This document shows, one piece after another, positions 23,471-33,307 of a DNA stretch of 64,000 nucleotides. The first letter of the stretch is position 1. Each line of letters begins with the position of its first letter. Source of the stretch: Lingula anatina (Eukaryota; Brachiopoda; Lingulata; Lingulida; Lingulidae); contig NW_019773514.1 of assembly GCF_001039355.2 (NCBI RefSeq), forward strand, positions 205,498-269,497, given 5' to 3'. The translations under genes and the position numbers were made by a program. The notes beneath the pieces were generated by a model that did no database searches, was not told the origin of the DNA, and saw only the letters and a list, made by a program, of their open reading frames with translations.

Positions 23471-24016
23471 GAGCGCATTCTCAACGAATTAAGCCAGGCT
23501 TTACAAAGCCGGTGACCTAAAAATGGCGGACGTACATGAAAGAAAAACCGCCTAATCTTTTAATAGTCTCTCCGCCTCTCACACGCCTCCCCACACGTCG
23601 TCCCTGCGGGGTACAGTAATTAAATCTCGGCTCCGAACATTAATATTTCCGTGAATATCTCTGGTGATATTATCTCCGTAGATAGTCGATTCATTGCTGC
23701 TCTACGGGCCAAATTATTCCTTTTTCGTCTCTGTTTTCAAAGATAATAGAACAGAAGAGCTTTTTTCCTTCGATCGCCTTCAGCCGCCATGCTTTCTTCA
23801 CCACGAGTTTAACTGATGAGCATGCGCACTTAATATTTCTCAGGTAGCTTCCGCATGGCGAACGGAGACGCGATTTAATTACTGTACCCCGCAGGGACGA
23901 CGTGTGGGGAGGCGGAGAGACTATTAAAAGATTAGGCGGTTTTTCTTTCATGTACGTCCGCCATTTTTAGGTCACCGGCTTTGTAAAGCCTGGCTTAATT
24001 CGTTGAGAATGCGCTC
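23471..24016. mobile_element. 546-bp MITE with about 155-bp inverted termini
   Basis: The arms start GAGCGCATTCTCAACGAATT and are nearly perfect over about 155 bases. The paralogous site in copy 1 (tcagccttctttaattttt, about 14091-14109) is empty. Comparing the two gives a TTT target duplication. There is no open frame of note. Confidence 0.85.
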
Positions 24017-24426
24017 TTTAATTTTTCCGTAGAGTACAGGGAATGTGAGCTTACACATTGCACGAACATGAGGGACGGATAAGTAAGTCCAATTTACGAC
24101 AGTAATTTGAAGATGGCACAGTTTTCAAATTATTATTACTATTGTTGTTGTTGTTATAGATGTTGTTGTTGGTATTATGGCTCACCGAGTGGTTTGTTTG
24201 GTTTATCCTTTAGACTTTAGTTAAGTCGCTAAGAAACGGGTAGTATTGATTTTTATGCATTTCAGGGAATCTACCATCTCTTATCTTTAAGACTGAAATA
24301 GGCTACTATATTCCTTTATTCATCCAAGATTTCTGTCATATGCACGGATGACTTTTCATAATTCAAACCAGATGCCACAGACGCTGGTGGTGGACGAGTT
24401 AATATTTTTTAATAGTAGGTCACCTG

Positions 24427-24574
24427 GGCTCCGTATCTCGAAAGCTTCGCCATGTTGCGCACGTGCGCAAGCGTCTCGATTCCATAACTCGCCCATATTC
24501 GTCCCATATAATACACTGTAGCCTCTTTTTGATATAGCGATTCGCAATACGCGATGCTTTCGAGATGCGGGGCC
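24427..24574 (-). mobile_element. 148-bp MITE, GGCCCCG family, copy 1
   Basis: The inverted ends are GGCTCCGTATCTCGAAAGC and GGCCCCGCATCTCGAAAGC. The empty site in copy 1 (aatcacctgattcgcac, about 14666-14682) shows a CTG duplication. The interior carries AGCATCGCGTATTGCGAAT on the minus strand and is shared with the element at 43773-43888. Confidence 0.8.
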
Positions 24575-24773
24575 CTGATTCGCACATATAGCTTTTTACT
24601 GTGTTCACTGTATCTGATCGCTCAGCAGATCGGCAGGCCACGTCGGCAGTCAACAGTAAACCCAGCAGCAAAATAATTAGTGACGGTAAGATTGTCGTAT
24701 TTATATTAACAGGAGTATTAATTTTTATTAGTTTTTTAAAATTAGACGTATATTACCTAAGTCTGGTTAATAT

Positions 24774-26364
24774 TTTTCGGGAAGAACATAATCATTTTAA
24801 GCAACTTTTTTTTCACCACAAACCACCATGTAACAACCGGTAAGGTCTTGGAAAGCCACTCTTCACAATTGCAGAAGTGATTTTATGCAGCAGATACGGG
24901 TCTTCTATATTTTTGTCAATTAGAAATTCATGCACAGCTAAAAATCACTAAAAATTAACTAATTGAAATGTTAACCTTACATCATAGTATACATTGATTC
25001 ATAAATTGCCATGATTCTTGTTGTCATCGCATATTTGCTTTTTTTAATACAACACACACGTAAACGGTAATCAAACGATAAAAGTCATTTTAAGTAAATT
25101 TTTTTGAATAAATACACTGAATAGTTTTAAAAAGAAAATAAAGGTACAAGTACGTTAACACTTAGATCACAGTCGGATTGAAAACAGTTAGATCACAAGA
25201 GCTTTATTATTTTTGTTTGATCACAAAGCGACACTGCACATACTCTAGGCCTACCGTGCAGATTTGAAGGCAGAACGTGCCATAGTCGGCTATCAAAGAG
25301 AATTTCCTGGTTAATTAGAACAATGTTTTTTTTTTAATTAAAAGTCATCCCCGGAATTTGCGGTTGAACCAGGTGATGATGCTTTTGTACACGCTCGGCT
25401 ATCATCTTGATATGTATAAGCTTCAGGTCTAATTAACAATATTAACTAAAATATATACAGCGTGTCAGTTTAATGCTTACTTTAGCGTACATACAGGGGT
25501 TCTGATAGACTAGTGTGGTACGCAGAAAGCCGTCTGAAGTCTTTAATCAGGTTCATTAACCGATCAAGGTGACGCCTAGCCCACGCCTGGTTGTGCATGA
25601 ACGATTAACCCATCAAGGTTACAGGCCTAAAAGAACCAGTTTTAACCGGATACACCAATCACAGCTGTGACCTTATTGTTAGGAATTGGAAACACTAGCT
25701 TCTGAATGCCAGCATGATTTTTATTATTATTTATTATTATTATTTTTTATTAGAAACGGCACCGATTTCTGGATGACAGCTTCTTTTATATATAGACCTA
25801 TATATATAAGAACGACAACATACATACTTGACGCCAGTCTCTATAGACACTTCTTTCGATGCCCTCAGATTCTGGGGGTTGAATGGTTTATTTGATTGAC
25901 TTAGCTGAGGGATTTAGAGGTTTTTATTCCATGTAAATTATCAATTTTTTAAAGTGTTTTTTCAACATGCAGTCACAATTCCGAGGACTCCCCCATTTCA
26001 ACTGCAAAGTCGTCAAATTGTGGACACATTGGTAAATTTTAATTTAAAACAAAGAATCGAAAGAAAAAATATAAATATTTGTAATAAAACTTATTAATCT
26101 TTCTGTACAACTGTGTCACTTAACACTGTAGAATTTGCCACGTGTTTTTATGCTTTATTTTAATTTTTATTTATCGATATATCTTTTGGTATAGAAATAA
26201 TTTATGCGTACCATTATATCATCTGAACTGCAAGGCGTGATGACAGGTATGAAACTGTGGTAATCGCTCTAAGAGGAACTAGAAGTTTAACATTTAGATT
26301 TGCTGTATAGTTGACAAATTGTAAAGAACTAAGGTCTGCAATCTTCCGAAATGTGGCCCACTGA
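24774..26364 (+). repeat. Duplicated 5'-flank segment, first copy
   Basis: This aligns almost base for base with 27514-29076, much more closely than either does with the LPMO1 flank. It has a roughly 30-base extra piece around 25160 and then runs into the truncated Tc1 at 26402. Confidence 0.85.
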
Positions 26365-26401
26365 GATATTGTTCATTGATTGTTGCAGATGAAACAACGT
26401 A

Positions 26402-27513
26402 CACACACTGGGAAATAGATGTGTCACCCCCTAAATCAGAGTAATAAAAGCAGGCAGATCTTGGGTAGTTATAATGCCTGGTCTACTTATAATACGACGA
26501 ATGAGTATAAAACCGCTATACCATGGGATTGTATTGTTGGTCTTGTACAAGTACAGCAAATTGTATTCCGGTCATCCTCCAATATGGCAAGATACAGGCA
26601 ATTATCTAACGGTTATAGGCATCAAGTTATTAACCTAAAGAGGAGGAATATAAGCAATGTCAGAATATCGATACAATTGAATTGTTCAGTCAGAACCGTG
26701 CAGAGGGTCTGGTCTCGGTATAGAAACACTGGATCAAGAGACAAATTGCCTCTGATGGGTCGTCCAAGAAAAACTACTGGTCGTGAAGAACAACAACTGA
26801 TTTTGATGTCCAGGTTGTCAAAGTTCGACACTGCTTGTCAGTTGACAACACAGTGGAACAATTTCACACATAAGAATGTGTCTGTGAAAATTGATAGGCG
26901 TCGGTTACATGCCCAGAGAGTGTACAGCAGGATAGCAAGACCGAAACCTCTTATATCGTTATAAAACTGGCAACGTAGAGTGAACTAGGGTCAACAGGAT
27001 CTGGAACTGGACATTCCATGACAATTGGTCCTATATATTTTTTTCTGATAAGTGTTGCTTTGGTCTGACCTCTGATGACAAACGGGTACGATGCTGGCGA
27101 ACTGCTGGTAAAGCATTTGAACCACATGCACTGAATTTCGAACCCGGAGCAGCATATTTATCATGGTGTGTGGCTGCATCAGCATCCATGGTGTGAGCAA
27201 ATTGATAGTGGTTGATGGAAACACAAATCACTAGAAATATATCGATGTTTTGGAGTCAGGCTTGCTACCATCCATTATACTAACATGTTTGGTGACAGGA
27301 ATTATCCATTTGTGTACCAGGATGACAATGCTCCTTGTCACAGACCCAGAGCAGTTGATGATTGGTTTGACCAACACGACAATCGCAGGGTGATGTGGCC
27401 TGCCCAGAGTCCGGACGCAAACATAATAGAAAATGTATGGAATGATATGCCAAAACTTTTGACAAATGCCCGTCTAACCAGCAGAGAAACTCAGTTATAT
27501 TCAGTGTTTCATG
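26402..27513 (+). mobile_element. Truncated Tc1/mariner element
   Basis: The left end (CACACACTGGGAAATAGATG) sits directly after a TA in what is otherwise LPMO 5' flank. The right end is missing: at 27514 the sequence changes abruptly to the second copy of the 5' flank. Confidence 0.7.
26584..27500 (+). pseudogene. Degenerate DD34E Tc1-like transposase
   Basis: The ATG at 26584 starts MARYRQLSNGYRHQVINL, a helix-turn-helix with GRPRKTTGREEQQ; the frame stops at 26962. Further downstream come WNWTFHDNW, FSDKCCF (first catalytic Asp), KRVRCWR and, in another frame, VYQDDNAPCHRPRAVDDW and WPAQSPDANIIENVW. There are 34 residues between the second Asp and the Glu. Several stops and frame changes make it inactive. 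Confidence 0.85.
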
Positions 27514-29076
27514 TTTTCGGGAAGAACATAATCATTTTAAGCAACTTTTTTTTTCACCACAAACCACCATGTAACAACTGGTAAGGTCTTTGGAAAGCCA
27601 CTCTTCACAATTGCAGAAGTGATTTTATGCAGCAGATACTGGTCTTCTATATTTTTGTCAATTAGAAATTCATGCACAGCTAAAAATCACTAAAAATTAA
27701 CTATTTAAAAGGTTAACCTTACATCATAGTATACATTGATTCATAAATTGTCATGATTCTTGTTGTCATCGCATATTTGCTTTTTTTTTTAATACAACAC
27801 ACACGTGAATGGTAATCAAACGATAAAAGTCATTTTAAGTAAATTTTTTTGAATAAATACACTGAATGGTTTTTTAATTAAAGGTACATGTACATTAACA
27901 ATTAGATCACAAGAGCTTTATTATTTTTGTTTGATCACAAAGCGACACCGCACATTCTCTACCGTGCAGATTTGAAGGCAGAACGTGCCATAGTCGGCTA
28001 TCAAAGAGAATTTCCTGGTTAATTAGAACAATGTTTTTTTTTAATTAAAAGTCATCCCCGGAATTTGCGGTTGAACCAGGTGATGATGCTTTTGTACACG
28101 CTCGGCTATCATCTTGATATGTATAAGCTTCAGGTCTAATTAACAATATTAACTAAAATATATACAGCGTGTCAGTTTAATGCTTACTTTAGCGTACATA
28201 CAGGGGTTCTGATAGACTAGTGTGGTACGCAGAAAGCCGTCTGAAGTCTTTAATCAGGTTCATTAACCGATCAAGGTGACGCCTAGCCCACGCCTGGTTG
28301 TGCATGAACGATTAACCCATCAAGGTTACAGGCCTAAAAGAACCAGTTTTAACCGGATACACCAATCACAGCTGTGACCTTATTGTTAGGAATTGGAAAC
28401 ACTAGCTTCTGAATGCCAGCATGATTTTTATTATTATTTATTATTATTATTTTTTATTAGAAACGGCACCGATTTCTGGATGACAGCTTCTTTTATATAT
28501 AGGCCTATATATATATATAAGAACGACAACATACATACTTGACGCCAGTCTCTATAGACAATTCTTTCGATGCCCTCAGATTCTGGGGGTTGAATGGTTT
28601 ATTTGATTGACTTAGCTGAGGGATTTAGAGGTTTTTATTCCATGTAAATTATCAATTTTTTTAAAGTGTTTTTTCAACATGCAGTCACAATTCCGAGGAC
28701 TCCCCCATTTCAACTGCAAAGTCGTCAAATTGTGGACACATTGGTAAATTTTAATTTAAAACAAAGAATCGAAAGAAAAAATATAAATATTTGTAATAAA
28801 ACTTATTAATCTTTCTGTACAACTGTGTCACTTAACACTGTAGAATTTGCCACGTGTTTTTATGCTTTATTTTATTTTTTATTTATCGATATATCTTTTG
28901 GTATAGAAATAATTTATGCGTACCATTATATCATCTGAACTGCAAGGCGTGATGACAGGTATGAAACTGTGGTAATCGCTCTAAGAGGAACTAGAAGTTT
29001 AACATTTAGATTTGCTGTATAGTTGACAAATTGTAAAGAACAAAGGTCTGCAATCTTCCGAAATGTGGCCCACTGA
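27514..29076 (+). repeat. Duplicated 5'-flank segment, second copy (upstream of LPMO2)
   Basis: This is near-identical to 24774-26364. It ends at aaatgtggcccactga, after which a short unrelated stretch (tatatatagctccga) leads back into the LPMO1-like leader at about 29091. Confidence 0.85.
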
Positions 29077-29208
29077 TATATATAGCTCCGAGTAGAACTA
29101 CCTGTTGATAAACGTAAAACCATTTCCATTTCAGAAGCCTACGCTCGAAGTCGAATTGAAAAAACCTAAAAGTTGTCAAAGAGTGAACATATATTGATTT
29201 TGGCAAAC

Positions 29209-32200
29209 ATGCAGCACGATATGGCTACGACCAGACTGCGATTGGCTTTGCCTCTCTTGGTCTTCCTCGCTTTGCAGTGCTCGCCTGTTCACAGCCGTGG
29301 TAGACTGTACGAACCGCCAGGTCGATCCACTGCTTTTAGTAGGGGATTTAACACACCGGCGAACTACTTTGACGACACAGACTTGAACTGTGGCGGATTT
29401 GATGTAAATTATTATTATTATTATTTCCTTACAGTGATTTCTTTTGTTTTGTGTTTTGATTTAGAAATCCCATAAAGGATCGTTTTCGTAAAATATGTTA
29501 TATGTAGAATTTTTTCAGTTTGTAATATTGCTCTGTTTGAACATTTTTGGTGGCAATAATACAAAATTAAATTCGTTCGGGGCTTCCTCCATTTAAGAAT
29601 ATCATGAGTGAACACGTCTGACTGGTCGATATGATCTTTGAAGTCATGAGTTTAACTCCATGTCTCGGATTAAAAAACCATTCAATTTCAGTTATATTTC
29701 ACCGTGCGTAAACCAGGTTTCAGAATGTCCATTGAAAAAATCTTTATTCGAGAAATAATAAAAGATAGGAAAATGACAACAAAGATGTTCCCTACATTTG
29801 GCTACTGTCAAGACTCTCATTCCCTATTCTTATGGCGGAAGAAAAGACATGGACCTTGCAAATGAAACCATCGTCCTTTGTAATGCTCAGTAAGGTCAAA
29901 ACTCATTTTCTTCCGGTCATCCACTTCCATCAGCTCACCGGGCAGTGGTCGAAATCCTTTTGTAGCAATCGGTTTCTTCCCGAACCAATCAGATTATTCC
30001 AATAATTTTTTAACCATGTGAGGCCGCGTGAAACTGAACACATGGGTTCTTGGAATTACGACATAGGCCTACATTTGCGATTTTTTAAGCTAAAGGAGAA
30101 GCATGAAATAACAGTCCATGCAAGTGTCAATGCAATAAAAAAAATTAATCTATTAAGTATGGGTGCAAATAGGACGCTTTACGACAAACTTGACGAGTTA
30201 TTTTGTCCTGTTTAAGATACTGAGTTACTTAAATGGCCATATTTCCGAAAATTTCAGAACCAATGGAACGTGCAAGGCGGAAAGTGTGGCGTATGTGGCG
30301 ACCCCTGGCAAGGACCTTATCAAAACGATGCTGGAGGGCTTTACGACACGGGGACCTTAGTGCGGCAGTATACAATGGGAGAGTATATACCAATCGTAAT
30401 AGAAATTACAGCACCGCATAAAGGGTGGTATGAATTTAGGTAAATAGTCGATGGATAAAAATCACACAAAAGTAGTGCACAGGTAATACAAGTAAATCTT
30501 GATAAAATATATGCTACCAACACTCCTATACGTCCAATATTTTATCCTGTACGTCAAAATAAATCAATTCACGATACAGTTTGAAGATTTTAAAAGCGCA
30601 TATAGATGTGCTGACTGTCTAGTAATATTTTCTATCAACCCTTTTAAGAAAATATTTAATGAAACGTGCAGAACAAAGATCTTCACATGCGTCAAGGAAA
30701 AGTGCTTGTTACAAGATAATAAATGATTAGTGTAGGATTTAATTTTCGTCAGACTTTGCCCACACAACGATCCCAACACCCCCGTCAGCGTGGAGTGCCT
30801 GGACCAATATAAACTTCCGATATACCTGCATGCTAATGGGACAACTGTCAACCGATACCAGAGTTTGGATGAAACAAATAGCGCCTGGACAGGGGGCAAG
30901 GTGTACCTAATGGCCAAACTGCCTGATTACGTCACCTGTACACAATGTGTGCTGCAATGGAAATGGCACACCGGTGAGTGGTGTGACGTCATATTTATGG
31001 AAATGACGTCACGCTTAACTGACCTTAATTTTAACAAAAATACAAGTGACATGTGAATTCACATTTGGGGAAATTAGGTTACGCTTAAATTGAACATTAT
31101 ATATATAGATAAAATCAAGGTACATAACGTTAATTGTATCGAGATTTCGGTGGGGGAATTATTTGCAATATTTTCAGATAAATATAAATAAATATTAAGT
31201 AACATAGTAAACTTGGGGCTTATAATTTTTTACAGAACTTTCTCAACTGTAATGTTTGTTTAAAAGTATTTCTGATGTATTTTCTCCTGAACAAAAACTT
31301 ATACAGTAATGTAAATTTCAATGTACAGTTTCAAACGATTCGTTCTATGACATTTAATTAAAGTAGGCCTTCTGCTCAACCATGCGCATGTCTTTATATA
31401 CATCTTCCAGGGGACAGCTGGGGTACAGACCCTGACGGTCCACAGGAAGAGTTCTACGACTGCGCAGATATTGCTATCTATCCACCTGGGCAAGGGATAG
31501 GTGGAGTCACATTGCCTTCTACGACACCAATGACTACAACGACACCAACGACTACCACTGCACCAACAAATACCACAGTAACAACGCCTAGTACCACAGT
31601 GCCTACAACTACAACAACGCCAACTACTACCACAGCAGGTTAATCAAGAGAAACATCACTTCATCTGCAGCCTCAGTTGTTCATGCTGATTCAACTCAAT
31701 TTATTAGTGTAAAGAATGATAATGATTATGTCGCATATAGCATTCGAGGTCTTATATAGGCTACGGGATTTCGCACAAAGATTATAATTGGAGTTTCCAT
31801 TCTAACTATATTCAATATCAGAATTTGATTCCCTATACAGATAGATAATCGCATTAAGATGTGTTAAATACCTCCTTTTCTTCACTTTACTTTAAAGGGT
31901 GCTACCCCTGTATGTATACTGGTGTGCATCTCTTGCATTTTTGATTTAAGAGTAAAAGCAATTAGGTTTTGGATTTGGACTATTAATAACATTATTTCAT
32001 TGGAAAAAACCTGTCTTTAAGATGTAAATACAGGCTATCTATAAAATTAGCAGGAAGATTGCATTTATCTGAAACCAGTGTACTGTCTCTTTAATCACAT
32101 TAATACATTTCTAAATCTTTTTCCCATTCAATGTCAGAATTTCATTCCAGGTGCTATTACATGTGGCGACAGCCAGTTCCAACCTGACCCTAACGATGTA

Positions 32201-32302
32201 AACTGCTACTACCATTGTTCTAATAACATACCGTATCACCAGTGCTGCCCGCCGGGATTGCACTGGTCGCAGTCGTCAATGATCTGCGTTTGGACACTTT
32301 AA
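29209..32302 (+). CDS. AA15 LPMO-like protein with Arg at mature position 1 (LPMO2)
   Basis: Exons are 29209-29403, 30258-30439, 30753-30973, 31411-31638 and 32151-32302; all phases match LPMO1, giving 325 residues. The signal peptide is again 29 residues (ends SPVHS), but residue 30 is Arg (RGRLYEPPGRS; codon CGT at 29296-29298, where LPMO1 has CAT). The first ligand of the copper brace is therefore missing. The second brace His (ITAPHKGWYEFR) is kept. Exon 4 lacks 21 bases relative to LPMO1, removing TSCLGCG with two cysteines just before PQEEF. The rest is conserved: GGKCGVCGDPW, WKWHTGDSWG, CADIAIYPPG, Thr/Pro linker and CBM14 (TCGDSQFQPDPNDVNCYYHC). The intact frame and splice sites argue against simple decay. 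It is likely a secreted chitin-binding protein without normal LPMO chemistry. Confidence 0.9.
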
Positions 32303-33307
32303 GGACCCTGCGTCATGGATTAGCTGTAGGGCACTTCCTGCTAATGATGCATGCGTGTGAGGGCCCTTGCCCATTGGTGTGTTTATGACTTAATAACACC
32401 AGACAAATTAATTTCACCTGCTCTTTAGTAAGTTAGTTAGTTAAGATGTATTATGCTGTTAAAAAGATAAAGACCCAATCAGGATCTGACCTAGACCTGA
32501 TCCCAATTGGGAAGTGCTCTAGTCCAGTTAGCAACTGGACTAGTTAGTAACTGGACTAGTTTGGGATCTGACACATACATGTGACACATACATGGTTACT
32601 AAAAGATAATAGTGCATTTATTATGGTCTATTGTTTTAACGTGTTTTCATCCGCTTAATCCGGGAGGATAAATGTTTTTAACGAACAAAAGGGTGGCGAA
32701 ACAGACATGTAATGTATTCAAGACTTGAAAGGTAGGTGTGTGTTACATCGTTTGTAAAGGGGGGTTATAAATGTTTTAGGAATTATTAATATCTTGACAG
32801 ACTTTATGTTTGATTCAAACGAGGTTTTCATTTGGGTTGTAATGGGAACATCTATTATTATGAACCAGTGTATTATTCACTTTATATTTTAAAATGGGTT
32901 TGCTTTTGCCAGATAATCTGTTTTAGCTGTTAGAGGAATTCGTTGTTGTGTAGTTATGAAAAAAGTCACTGTGGTTTAAAAAGGGGCTTAAATAAAGGGA
33001 AGGTAAATAAACTAAATAACAAGCTTTTTTTTTATTGTTCAAAATAAATCAAATATGCATTTGGCTCATAAACCAAATTGCTGTTCACGGCTTGGGTCCG
33101 TGGCTGAACCACGATATCAAGACCCAGATGTACATGCATAAATACTGTCTGCGGGCGTCGCGTGATTTACTTCCAACCTCAAATCCCGTCACTCAACGGA
33201 GAGAATGTATCAAAATTACAAAATGTAAGTGGTCCTATTAATTAGATAAAAAGGCATTTCAAAAGTCAAAGCATCCATCCCCACGGAAGTACAACCCATA
33301 AAATTCG
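32303..33307. other. Convergent intergenic region LPMO2 / ACS-A
   Basis: This is the 3' flank of LPMO2, conserved with LPMO1 up to 33217. It contains the repeated phrase ggactagttagtaactggac and a LINE-like fragment (about 33080-33217). A tttttatt tract near 33030 gives AATAAA on the minus strand and may end the ACS-A transcript. Confidence 0.5.

Larger units (their letters stand above)
23391..33217 (+). repeat. LPMO tandem-duplication unit, copy 2 (with insertions)
   Basis: This is the counterpart of 14020-20622. The extra length comes from a 546-bp MITE, a 148-bp MITE, a truncated Tc1 and a second copy of 1.6 kb of 5' flank. Confidence 0.85.

Noticed and set aside
26419-26583. Transposase start upstream of 26584
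   Set aside because: The added N-terminal stretch does not look like a Tc1 helix-turn-helix and overlaps the presumed terminal repeat.
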